This document shows, in pieces, positions 55,208 through 64,000 of a DNA stretch of 64,000 nt. A program made the translations under genes and the position numbers. A model generated the notes under the pieces. That model was not told where the DNA came from. It made no database searches and saw only the letters and a program-made list of their open reading frames with translations. The stretch is from Liolophura sinensis (taxonomy: Eukaryota > Mollusca > Polyplacophora > Chitonida > Chitonidae). The stretch covers positions 6,217,145 through 6,281,144 of the forward strand of contig NC_088306.1 in NCBI RefSeq assembly GCF_032854445.1, in the 5' to 3' direction. Position 1 is the first letter of the stretch; each line of letters opens with the position of its first letter.

Positions 55208-55389
55208 ACCGTGGCTCAGTTGGTTAGAGCGCTAGCGCAGCGTAGTGAGTCTCTCACCAATGCGGTCGCTGTGAGTTCAAGTCCTGCTCATGCTGGCTTC
55301 CTCTCCAGCCGTACTTGGGAAGGTCTGTCAGCAGCCTGCGGATGGTCGTGGGTTTTTCCCGGGCTCTGCCCCGTTTCATGCCACCATAA
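55208..55389 (+). mobile_element. SINE S1 missing its 3' end but flanked by a direct repeat
   Basis: Excellent head (CCGTGGCTCAGTTGGTTAGA, B box GAGTTCAAGTCC) and body to CATGCCACCATAA, where it stops before the conserved 3' domain and the AAAT tail. TCAGTATTA is present at 55199-55207 and 55390-55398. Confidence 0.85.
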
Positions 55390-55398
55390 TCAGTATTA

Positions 55399-56553
55399 TC
55401 CAGGTAATATAGGATCAGCAAGTGCACACTTGTGGCTAATGCTATCCGACTAATAAAACTGTGTTCCTCATTTTTGAAGGGAAGTGCGACATGCTGTTAA
55501 ATCAGGCATATGTACCATGCGAAGTCTACAAACACAGATACTAAGAAGTATTCAGGCACGCATTAAAACATTCTTGTGAGTTTCCGTCTTCTTGTACGTT
55601 ACCTATATGGTCCAAGATTTCACTCCATTCGTCGGCATGCATCCGTAAGTGACATATTTAGTAGTCCCTGGCGGAACCTGCGACGTACCAAAATGAATAT
55701 CGGGCCAAGTATTTGAGCCAAGACGACAAGAATATTCCCTTACACCTTCCGGTCATCACTATCGATTGTTGACTCTTTCTTTCGCTGGATAAATCTATCC
55801 TAGTTTTTTACTTTATATTTTCTTACTTCTTTGTACTTCAGTAACATACATTATTGTTAACGGCTGTATGACTCGACGCCCACTTGTCTTTTTATTTCAT
55901 CAGAAACGAATTTACGCAGGACAGTTATTATTTTCAACGCTATTTACTGTTGCTAATTTGATTATGACGGTAAAACACATTACGCCAACAAGACAGATGA
56001 AATTGAATCCAATAAAAACGAAAAGTTGGCATAAAAGATCTGGTATTACTGAAACCAGTGACAAGCCTATTGCTTGTCGTATCTTTTTGTAATCCTAGAA
56101 GAGATTTACTTCTGTTTAAAAATACCAGATACCCAAATTGTACATTGTATTTGGCAAAATCTAGACAATAGTATTAGTGTAAATGCCACAAATCTGGTTA
56201 TATCGCGTAGGCGTGAAAGCTTGTGTCAATTTAAATTAAAACGTAAATCTGAACAACATGTTTTATGTGGTGTTTGTAAGGAAGCATAAATGAATAATGC
56301 ACAACCCTGTTTCTGTCTCGTTAGACTTCTACAAAATACCGGTATTTGTATTTACTACAATTCGTCTTTATCCGTCTTCAAATATTATTTATAACCATAT
56401 TTGGATAATGCAAGCTCCATGGTGCTTTACTGTTGTGAGTGTTTTCCAATCACCGCTGCATAACCATCCTTCAGCGATTACGTGTGACAGTTTGCCTTCT
56501 GAAAGCTATTCGGGATTTAGAACATTTTCTTTATGCGTTACATATCTTACAAT
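55399..56553. other. intergenic, nothing recognised
   Basis: About 1.15 kb. Frames of 70-90 codons carry no recognisable domain. Confidence 0.3.
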
Positions 56554-56567
56554 AACCATTAAACATT

Positions 56568-56833
56568 AGTGGCCTCCGTGGCTCAGTTGGTTATCGCGCT
56601 AGCACAGCGTAATGACCCGGCAGCCTCTCCCCAATGCGGTCGTTCCGAGTTCAAGTCCAGCTCTTGCTGGCTTCCTCTCCGCGCCGTACGTAAGAAGGTA
56701 TGCCAGAAACCTAGGGATTGTCGTGGGTTACCGCCGGGCTCTGCCCCGTTTCCTCCCACCATAATGCTGGCCGCCGTCGTATTAATAAAATATTCTTGAG
56801 TACGGCGTAAAACACCAATCAGATAAATAAATA
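56568..56833 (+). mobile_element. full-length SINE S1 with 14-bp target-site duplication
   Basis: Reads AGTGGCCTCCGTGGCTCAGT (A box), CAATGCGGTCG, B box GAGTTCAAGTCC, CTGGCTTCCTCTCCGCGCCG, TGTCGTGGGTTACCGCCGGG, CCTCCCACCATAATGCTGGC, CGCCGTCGTATTAATAAAAT, ATTCTTGAGTACGGCGTAAA, ACACCAATCAGATAAATAAA. AACCATTAAACATT flanks it exactly at 56554-56567 and 56834-56847. The best reference copy for S1, about 266 bp. Confidence 0.97.
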
Positions 56834-57369
56834 AACCATTAAACATTCGTTTAGCAAAGCGCTTCTCCTTTTACTGATTTAAACAAAAAATCGACATGAT
56901 TCATCATATACTGCTAAGAAAGATAGGTCTAAGCTAAATCAGAGATTTAAATTCATATTTAAAGGTAAGTGTAGTTAAAATTGGTCACCTTAGTGTAAAA
57001 ATGACTGCGCAATCGAAGCAGTTCTGTTACAGAAACGTATGGCGATGTTTTGTTCTAGACACATTGACCAGTAGTAACAGAGTTTTTGAATGAGGTGTAA
57101 AGTCGGTGTATAAAACTGTACAATCCTGATGACGGAAGAATTGGGCGATTTGTCTACACCACATTGTTTACTCTTCACAAAATAATCCATTTCTCAATTT
57201 ATGAAAGTCTACGAACGACATACCCCAAACCAGATTTTCGAACACTTTTGTATTGACTTAATCTATAAAATATGATTTTTATGTCAAAAGTAACAATGAT
57301 CCGTTAAAATAGATTTTCAACTCGTCATTTTTGTCCGCAAAACTTCAGTAACCCAGGATTGGATTCACT

Positions 57370-57565
57370 ATCCTTTAGTCGTATCTGAGACTAATAGAGC
57401 CTGAAATTCTTAAAGACGATGAAGCGGTCTGTCTTTTTAGGAAATGCAGAATGAGAGGCATCTTTAGAAACGAGGCTTTCATCGACGAAAAACAGACAAT
57501 TAGAAAGTATGCCGCAAGCAGTGTGCATTTCCACTTTAACTGATGCTTTAAATTGCAAAATCAAA
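57370..57565 (+). repeat. R7 repeat, copy a
   Basis: GCATCTTTAGAAACGAG, CATCGACGAAAAACAGACAA, GTATGCCGCAAGCAGTGTGC and TTAACTGATGCTTTAAA correspond to 60100-60295. Each copy lies 220-270 bases before a minus-strand PLE tail. Confidence 0.6.
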
Positions 57566-57784
57566 ACGACAGAAATATAACATTTCTCTTGAGGCCAGTG
57601 AAAACTGAAAATGACAATTTTTTTTTTTACAATCAGACGCAGCTTCCCTCGGTGGGATTTCATAGTTATTTGACACCATTCTTACAGTTTACATTTATTA
57701 ATGGAATCTATGCGTCAAAAGCGACATTCTGTCAACGAACATGGACGTTATATTCACATATCTCAAGTGTAATTCCGACCAAAA

Positions 57785-57905
57785 TGACGTATAACACAAA
57801 CCACCGAAGAAATCAGAAAGTATATAAAGTACAAAATTAGGACGGAACCAAGCAAAGAAAATCTGTACACAGTTTCCACTGATGATGTAAAGGAATATTT
57901 TCTAC
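57785..57905 (-). mobile_element. partial Penelope-like element 3' tail
   Basis: ATAACACAAACCACCGAAGA, AGTATATAAAGTACAAAATT, AGGACGGAACCAAGCAAAGA and CAGTTTCCACTGATGATGTA parallel the tail at 16.2-16.3 kb (AAGTACAAAAATAGGGCGGA). The remainder is lost. Confidence 0.5.
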
Positions 57906-58084
57906 AAAGAAGGAAAAGGGATATTTTCTACACGTCAACATAATCTTAGTGGGAAAAGGCGTTGAAACAGATAGCCCACTGTCGTCTGAACTATCTGATC
58001 AAAAACTGTGCACAGACAATCCCATGTGACCTGTGCGGCTCATCCAGCCCATTACCTCTGTACATTAAGTTCTTACAAATTGCT

Positions 58085-58545
58085 CTGTTTTGTTTTTTGT
58101 TTTTTTGTTCTTTTTTCTGTTATCTTTACATAATTCTGCCGTTTCTTCTGCTTTAACGGTTTCATTTTTTCCGCCTTAATTGTTAATAATTACTCATGTT
58201 TTATTAGCTCTGTTTTTAATCCACGAACACCTTATCGCCACTGCCAAGCTTCAATTAACTGTTTTTCATCTTTTCTTTTGGGTTTATACCTTCCGGCTGA
58301 TCATGGCGTTTTTTTCTTCTCTTTTGGTTTTACCGACTCAAATTCAACAAATTTCATCTCTCGCGTGACCGAATGTAATATGTATGGCAAATTGCTGGTT
58401 TTTCAACGACTTTACACTTGGCGCAATTCCTCTGCAATCACCGCTGTAACCTCAATTTTCGCAAAGCCGCACACTATCTTTTATTTATTGATTACAAATC
58501 TCTTGTGTCCTCTTTGTTAACTCCAGAAACGGTCTTAACCCGGGA
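58085..58545 (+). repeat. R5 repeat, copy b
   Basis: Partner of 54250-54735; diverged, with small indels. The shared GATTACAAATCTCTTGTGTC, CTCTTTGTTAACTCCAGAAA end lies about 60 bases before a stand-alone PLE tail. Confidence 0.8.
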
Positions 58546-58604
58546 CTATAGCTTTCTATTCATCGTGTTGAATTAGATGGCCACGTTGGATATAAGAACA
58601 GTTG

Positions 58605-58825
58605 CAATCTAAAGCGCAACTTATATACCAGCATGGTACACTGATTTCACTCAGTCGCCTAGTACATTCTTTGCATCTGTGCACTGTCACTGAAAACTGT
58701 TAACTGCTAATCTTTACATGATTCCGTCCTATGTTCGTGCTTCGTGGACTTTCTTTGGTGTTCAACATTGTTTTTGTAATTTCCTTTGCAGTTATTAACC
58801 TGGAAAGTCCATCTTGACGGCTGGT
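58605..58825 (+). mobile_element. stand-alone Penelope-like element 3' tail
   Basis: CAACTTATATACCAGCATGG, ACTGATTTCACTCAGTCGCC, ACTGAAAACTGTTAACTGC, CATGATTCCGTCCTATGTTC, GCAGTTATTAACCTGGAAAG. Same landmarks and direction as at 3.9-4.1 kb. Confidence 0.75.
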
Positions 58826-59469
58826 ATACGACGATGATGAAAACCAGAGAGCGTTTGAGCGATTCACAAGAGCACAAAGCAACGGCCGAGCTGATGATTG
58901 AAGTATACTGTAAAAAAATGCAACAGTGGAAACAGCGATGTGGACAACAGTGTAACATGTAATACGAAAAATGGTGTAATATCAAGCATAGTTGAGCGAA
59001 AAATGGCACTAAGGTAGTTAACTTTTAATTTTAATGTCAAGTCCTACGTCTGTATATCACTCGGAACTATAACCGTAAGGTGCGTTGACAGATGACAACC
59101 CGAGCGCAGTTGTTGAAAAGTCTATTTGCAGCTAAGTTAAGTATTAACTTTAGTCTGTACTGAAGTGCCTTCTGTATTATATAAAACCTAGGTTAGTATA
59201 AAGATTTAAACCTGGCCTTTTAATACACTTTTGAGCAACCGACCCCTAAACTTCAACGCATGTTTACCAGTGTGAAACACTTGAGAATCAACCCATTGTA
59301 AGCGATGTTACTGGTGTTTTTATTCGGCAGCGTCACTTTGCTACGACAAGGTTTCCCTCAGTAATTCCTCCCACAACCCTTCTTCCACAGAACAATACCT
59401 GAGACAAATGTGTATTCCAATCTGAAACACATGAAAAACAATTTTCATTCAAGAGAACAGTTGTAATAA
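58826..59469. other. intergenic, nothing recognised
   Basis: No supported feature. Confidence 0.3.
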
Positions 59470-59675
59470 CTATCGTGTCGTCAACGTGTCTTTTGTTCCA
59501 CTAAAACTTTTCTGTTTCACACATGAGCAAATTCTTTTTTCCGTAACATTGCTGGTTAATTTATATCTCTCAGATCGTTATTTGGCTATGTTTTCTACCG
59601 TAATTGAGTCTTCACTTGTTTGTCGTCTTGGGTATAAAATAAGTTGTTTGATTAATCGATGCGCTAAAGATAACA
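59470..59675 (+). repeat. R6 repeat, copy a
   Basis: GGTTAATTTATATCTCTCAG, CGTTATTTGGCTATG, CACTTGTTTGTCGTCTTGGG, TATAAAATAAGTTGTTTGAT parallel 63650-63835. Family unknown. Confidence 0.55.
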
Positions 59676-60099
59676 TTGTAATCACTACCCTGACAGTTCC
59701 TTCGAGTAATCATGTGAGCTTGTTGTAATCGGTCAGTGTGGTAACGGTGAAAATCATGTTAAAGTTGCTTAGATGTGTCATAATATGAGGTGAATGGCCA
59801 ACTGATTGGAACATCAATCTGTTTTTGCACGCGAACACAACAAAGCCCTACTGAAGGACGTTTGCGCGGACGAAAATGTCACAGTACACCGCTGCAGTTA
59901 AAAATCACTGAAACATTCAGAGTATCGTCACCATCAAAAGGAAAATTCCTCGCTTGATTACATAGTTTTGCCCCCTTCCCCATCTTGTGTCAGTCGATAA
60001 TATCTAGAAAATATCACCTACAGTCAAAACAGGAACATAATGCATCAAAGAAAAAAAACAGTTGTACAGCGCTTCGTGATTAGCAGAAACATTTAAGCC

Positions 60100-60295
60100 C
60101 ACGCTAGAATTCACAATCGTTTAGTGTTATGCAAGACTGGTGGATCTTAAAATCCTTAAGGCCAAATTGTGTTGAGAGGTAATGTGCTGTGAAAGACATC
60201 TTTAGAAATGAGTTGTCAATTGTCGACACAGAAGACACGAAGTCATACCGCAGGCGATGCAGATTCCAAGTTTAGATATTAATTTAACATGACCC
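60100..60295 (+). repeat. R7 repeat, copy b
   Basis: Partner of 57370-57565: GACATCTTTAGAAATGAGTT, TCGACACAGAAGACACGAAG, CATACCGCAGGCGATGCAGA. Confidence 0.6.
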
Positions 60296-60449
60296 CTTCT
60301 TCCCAAGCCCTAGAAAGTATTAGTCTGAAATTTTGTCTACAGTTACATTAAATTTTCCGCCGGTACATTTTAGAGTAAAGCCTTGGATTACGTGTATGAT
60401 TCACTATGCTTATTGTGAATGTTACTCTGCAAGATGAAATCTGACAAGT

Positions 60450-60495
60450 CGAAGTGGCCAGCATTTGTTAGATCCTGTGTGTTATGCGACGGTCT
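60450..60495 (+). pseudogene. inverted scrap of Penelope-like coding sequence
   Basis: GCATTTGTTAGATCCTGTGT and GTTATGCGACGGTCTTGATA match copy A (GCATTTGTTAGATCCTGTGT, GTTTTGTGATGATTTC at about 11932-11970) on the plus strand, encoding FVRSCVLCD. The rest of copy C next to it lies on the minus strand, so this piece is inverted. Confidence 0.65.
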
Positions 60496-60559
60496 TGATA
60501 AAAAAAAACGTTATTACTGCAGAAACCTTCATGTCAATATAAGAGTCATGTCCGACATT

Positions 60560-60835
60560 TGTATACCATTCGTAGTCCGTAAAGGGCGTTTCAAGTCAAT
60601 AATTGCAAGATCCATTTCCACAACAACGTTTAACACTAACACCAAAAACAAAAGTATGTAAGAATACAAAAAGGAAATAAAGCCGGCAACACACACGAGA
60701 GACGCGGTCATCAGTTTTCAATGATGCCAGGCAGACAGTGGATATTCCACGCATGAATTCCATATCAAAGTTCAAATTCGTAGTCCATGAATGAGTTCCA
60801 GGTCAAATAACAATTAAACAAGGTATCTCAGTCGC
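60560..60835 (-). mobile_element. 3' tail of Penelope-like element copy C
   Basis: In plus sense: TTTCAAGTCAATAATTGCAA, AACAACGTTTAACACTAACA, CCAAAAACAAAAGTATGTAA, GTCATCAGTTTTCAATGATG, GTTCAAATTCGTAGTCCATG, ATCTCAGTCGCGCTTTGATT. It follows the coding part of copy C in the expected direction. Confidence 0.75.
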
Positions 60836-61075
60836 GCTTTGATTGCAACTGTTCATAAAGACATCATGCATATGAGCATGGCTGCCTTTACGGCCCTTAG
60901 CCCCAGGTTAAACGATATTACATACAGACCTAAACCGAACAAATTGCGACTCAAAATTAACGGACAATTGCTTCTTTCTCGTTAATATGTAAGAATCTCA
61001 TACTACACGAGGCGCCATCTATGATGTTACACGTGACATGCTGGTCTGTATAAAAGCTGTGTACAAGATAGACTG

Positions 61076-61911
61076 TTACACTCGCCCATCAGCGCCATCT
61101 GTGTTGTTAAATACCATGTATGCGATAGATATGGACATAAGGGTAACAGCGCCGTCTGTGTGGTTGATCACAACGCAGAGATTCTGAACACTCTGTCCAT
61201 ACCTGCCAATATGGACGGTGTTATACTCGTTGTAAAATTTGAGAAACTTAGAACGAAGTTCTAATGTATGAATATATACGCCATATGCAGGGCCCTTTGG
61301 TATATTGCTATCCAAGTAAGGATAATTTACATTATCCAAATTGAAATTATCCCTTTTTTCATAAAGGCGGCGTGAAAGGAGATCTTGTTCGTCATTCTAC
61401 AGATATATATCCAAATAAGATGTCCCATCAGGACTATCTGTTGTCTCCTTTAAATCCACTGAAGGCGGATAGATTTCCTTCACCGCTTCAGCAATATGGG
61501 GGTTATTTATCGCCAGTGGGTCATCAATATACTGCTTGGTAAATGGGAAGGATCAAGCTTTAAAGATATCACTTTTAAGTCATTTCTGCATATAGTCATA
61601 TTCATATGAAATACCTGTGCACTGTTACTAAATGGTTTCCCCGAATACGTGGATGTTGTTGTAGATGTACATAGCTCTCAAACAAGAATTTGATAATAAT
61701 AATTCTTGCAAATAAAGATGACATTATTAGGAGTTTTGTCTGCTACAGTGATGACAAATTTACTATGAAGGTCAGTGAGTGTTTCTTGCACAGTGGGATA
61801 CTTCAGAACCTGTTCAACTTTAGGTAGAGCATCAATGTCTATACGGTGTATAGCTAAACTAAGCTTCTTTTTTACAATCTCAAGCCAATTGTTAAGTACC
61901 GAGGAATCCAC
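61076..61911 (-). pseudogene. Penelope-like element copy C, reverse transcriptase part (Naiad type)
   Basis: In minus-strand order: PKVEQVLKYPTVQETLTDLH, FVITVADKTPNNVIFICKNY (61750-61690), then a deletion removing the fingers and motif A. It resumes at NNIHVFGETI and QCTGI (about 61640-61610), loses the GIPMGT block, and continues SYEYDYMQK, KQYIDDPLAIN (active site 61520-61531), EIYPPSVDLKETTDSPDGTS, LLSRRLYEKRDNFNLDNVNY, YLDSNIPKGPAYGVY and RSKFLKFYNEY (about 61225). It contains three in-frame stops relative to copy B: two TGA, where B has L and R, and one TAG after DIYL. The first residue after YIDD is P instead of L. Clearly inactive. Confidence 0.88.
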
Positions 61912-61923
61912 TTTCTCCCGTTT

Positions 61924-62300
61924 TCACCATTTTCTAACATATTCCTCAAGCGCCGGGAGATGATATTTTTTGTTAGATCTAATGTTGAAATTACTCTTTT
62001 CTCTATACATAGGACCTCTTACAAAGAGATTCCTTGGATCATGATTCTTAATAATATCGAGGTCACCAGTCAGGACATGTCTGCATTTGTCGTAAGTAAA
62101 AACTGAGGATTCACAATCACAGTTATAGCCGCCAGAAGTATACGTCGCCAAATCGAACTCCTTGATGGCATGGGAATAATTGAAAATTTTGGAAGCGAAA
62201 TGTATCTACGATTATGGTATTTGAATAAATATGTTTTGATGGAGTCATGTGATTGGCTGGATGTTACATTGCCGATTCCCATAACGTTATCATTCAACCC
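61924..62300 (-). pseudogene. Penelope-like element copy C, CxC linker domain
   Basis: Lies between the endonuclease and the reverse transcriptase. The upstream part carries MNDNVMGIGNVTSSQSHDSI (62297-62240), a frameshift, then GGYNCDCESSVFTYDKCRHV (CDC codons at 62113-62121), LTGDLDIIKNHDPRNLFVRG and PMYREKSNFN, ALEEYVRKW (to 61924). A short CxC-containing domain joining an N-terminal GIY-YIG to the reverse transcriptase is the published hallmark of Naiad-type PLEs. At least two frameshifts separate the blocks. Confidence 0.85.
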
Positions 62301-62321
62301 ATACTGGAAGACTCAACCAAT

Positions 62322-62787
62322 CTATAGCATCCAGAAAAGCTCACGGTCACGGATTTTACGTTCAAATTCGATATCTGTCTCATCTGCTGATGGATAAACC
62401 GATTCTATTATTTGAATGCTGAAATGGTCCCAGTCATATTCGGAGGCAGAGAAAGGCTTGCCTATTAACAATTGTTTCTTGCACACAGACTTACGGTGCC
62501 CGTTCACCCGTAGATGTAGTTTCTGGGTAGTCTTCCCAACATACTGTTGACCACACTTCTTGCATGTTACCAAGTAAATACAGTTGGGGGCAATACAACT
62601 TGAGTTAACGTAGGAATTAACAGAATAACATTTACCGGTCAGTGAAGAAATAAAAGTGGCGGATGTATCAAATGATGTACATGTAAGACAAATGTGATGT
62701 CCAATGTGGAAATAGTTAAATGTTTGTTTTAGGAATTCAGTGTAAAACAATCGTTCAGTTGGATAGAACAGGGTTTGTTGGAAATGC
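62322..62787 (-). pseudogene. Penelope-like element copy C, N-terminal GIY-YIG endonuclease
   Basis: An open minus-strand frame of about 155 codons, with no ATG at its 5' end. The stretch HHICLTCTSFDT leads to the nuclease core NCIYLVTCKKCGQQYVGKT, in which IYL and YVG stand for GIY and YIG with two cysteines between them. LHLRVNGHRKS follows (catalytic-type arginine, first histidine), then YDWDHFSIQII (second histidine) and EFERKIRDRELFWM (the conserved glutamate). The C-C-H-H set is the zinc-finger pattern of PLE endonucleases. Being upstream of the reverse transcriptase, it is permuted relative to Penelope/Poseidon. The frame ends in a stop after FWML. This is the best-preserved coding block in the window; all key residues remain, but the element around it is broken. 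Confidence 0.9.
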
Positions 62788-62789
62788 CA

Positions 62790-63649
62790 CCTTTATTGTT
62801 CTCAAATGTATACAATATTTGGATGGAAATGGGTCTTGGTGAAACGAATCATTTCGCCCTGGGAACGTGCACCACTATTCCTAGCGTTAGTCCTATACAT
62901 TATGTTGTAATTCATACTCATTGGTATAACTGTGCAGAGGCTATTCCCTCAAACGCCTACAATACTGGTCGATCCTAAGGATATATCTGGCACGGATGTG
63001 GGTCGGAACATTACTAATGGTGATTACCAATTCGCACATAATCATGATAATACGCACATCGAGTTTTGACTGTGTGCTCAATTATTAGGTGAATGCAAAA
63101 CCATAAACTACATGTATAATACACAATTTTTTTCCGTGGAAAATTTCCTGAGGAAGTCAACTTAGGTGCTAAATATAGCAGGTAACTTCGATGGGAAAAG
63201 GGAACACAGAAAACTTGAATAAATGAGAGTTATGCAAATAATAAACCATTTACTTATATTGTCTCGTCACCTGACTTACCCTGACTTAACAGGTAAGCTA
63301 ACTGAATACAGATCCACCCGACATTCGATCATTATTTGCCAAATATACGATAAAAAACATGTACTACCCCATTTTGTGAAACTGAGTTCTGATGCTAAGA
63401 TTTCACCTATGTAATATCGATACCATCCAGAAACCCATAAAAAAACAGCCGTTACCAACAGCGTTACTTGTGTTGTTATACGTCTTCAGGCGTCAGTTCT
63501 TACGTCTATCGTTTCTTTAGTAAAAACGTCCAAACGCTCTTTGTCACGTACAAAAACTGGAGACCTGCTCCAGTATTTAGCACTAGAAAACCAATTCATC
63601 ACTCCAAAGACCAATTATAATATACCAGTTCCACAATCTTCAGTGTGTC
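62790..63649. other. intergenic, nothing recognised
   Basis: Would contain the 5' untranslated part or pseudo-LTR of copy C if present; I see no sequence here repeated at its other end. Confidence 0.3.
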
Positions 63650-63835
63650 CTACTTAAACTTGCCTGGCTTCACACGTGAACACAATGAGCTACGTCGTTA
63701 GAAGTCCTTGTTGATTTATGTCTCTCATGGCGTTATTTGTATGGCCAAGGGTTTTGGGTTTTTTTAGCGTTAAACAGATTGGCACTCATTTGTCAACTAG
63801 GGTATAGAATGAGATGTTTGATCAATTGAAACACA
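63650..63835 (+). repeat. R6 repeat, copy b
   Basis: Partner of 59470-59675: TTGTTGATTTATGTCTCTCA, GGCGTTATTTGTATGG, CATTTGTCAACTAGGGTATA, GAATGAGATGTTTGATCAAT. Confidence 0.55.
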
Positions 63836-63842
63836 AGAAGGG

Positions 63843-64000
63843 TGAGTGAGTGAGTGCTTGGGGTTTAACGTCGTACTCAACAATTTTTCAGTCATATGAC
63901 GACGAAGGAATCGTTAGGGTGCATGCACGTGTAATGTGCCTCCTTGTTGCAGGACGGATTTCCACCGCTCTTTTATTTAGTGCTGCATCACTGAGACGAC
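63843..64000 (-). mobile_element. SINE S2, cut by the window end
   Basis: In plus sense: GTGAGTGAGTGCTTGGGGTT, TAACGTCGTACTCAACAATT, TTTCAGTCATATGACGACGA, AGGAATCGTTAGGGTGCATG, TTGCAGGACGGATTTCCACC, GCTGCATCACTGAGACGAC. A well-preserved 3' half; the head lies beyond position 64000. Confidence 0.9.

Noticed and set aside
56568-56660. tRNA gene (A and B boxes present)
   Set aside because: The boxes belong to the SINE S1 head. No cloverleaf or acceptor stem closes around them, and the same head recurs with a SINE body elsewhere. The S2 heads were rejected on the same grounds.
61540-61620. In-frame TGA codons in reverse transcriptase copy C as selenocysteine
   Set aside because: Naiads in some clams and spiders do encode selenocysteine, but here the two TGA codons replace leucine and arginine of copies A and B rather than cysteine, and a TAG also interrupts the frame. 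Plain decay explains them.

Overview
This window looks like non-coding, repeat-rich DNA from an animal nuclear genome, most likely a marine mollusc or another lophotrochozoan. The grounds are AT-rich sequence, no long open frames, no operon-like structure, two tRNA-headed SINE families whose 3' ends resemble SINE tails I associate with molluscs, and degenerate Penelope-like retroelements. The species is an inference. I recognise no intact host gene; three short stretches could be exons (165-454 minus, 32868-33091 plus, 34423-34681 plus), all weakly supported.

Mobile elements make up most of what can be named. (1) SINE family S1: about 25 copies or fragments with a tRNA-like head (A and B boxes) and a conserved 3' half ending in AATAAATAAATA. 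Several have clear target-site duplications (2.25, 34.03, 53.42, 56.57 kb). (2) SINE family S2: six copies with a different tRNA-like head and a tail ending in a GTTAAACCCCAAGCACTCAC-type sequence. (3) Penelope-like elements (PLEs): coding fragments at 10.4-12.2 (A, plus), 16.2-17.4 (B, minus), 41.3-41.5 (D, plus), 50.5-50.9 (E, minus) and 60.4-62.8 kb (C, minus), plus stand-alone copies of their 3' tail. Copy C has the order GIY-YIG, then a CxC linker, then reverse transcriptase, which is the permuted order described for the Naiad clade. (4) R3: an unclassified interspersed repeat of about 250-300 bp, with 14 copies or fragments. (5) Two MITE-like inverted-repeat elements (22.9-23.35 and 30.34-30.47 kb). 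(6) A decayed Crypton-like tyrosine recombinase fragment (46.8-47.0 kb). (7) Several pairs of diverged low-copy repeats (R5-R10).

Tandem repeats are unusually dense. Unit lengths are 57 bp (2.6 kb), 90 bp (8.0 kb), 53 bp (13.1 kb), 34 bp (15.0 kb), 59 bp (15.6 kb), 54 bp (21.0 kb), 54 bp near-identical (21.6 kb), 159 bp (24.6 kb), 53 bp (33.1 kb), 40 bp (44.7 kb) and a purine-rich degenerate array (53.3-54.1 kb). There are also (TA)n at 10.3 kb and (CATA)n at 33.55 kb.

Layout: 0-9 kb, SINEs and minisatellites; 9-17.5 kb, S2, the TA microsatellite, PLE copies A and B, and minisatellites; 17.5-30 kb, R3, satellites, a MITE and an S2-in-R3 nest; 30-41 kb, sparse SINEs and possible exons; 41-50 kb, R3/R8, a 40-bp array and the recombinase relic; 50-64 kb, PLE copies E and C, the purine-rich array and paired repeats. 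Insertions within insertions (S2 in S1, S2 in R3, S1 in the purine-rich array) give a relative order of events. All coordinates were read by eye; outer limits of diverged repeats are good to about 10-30 bases.
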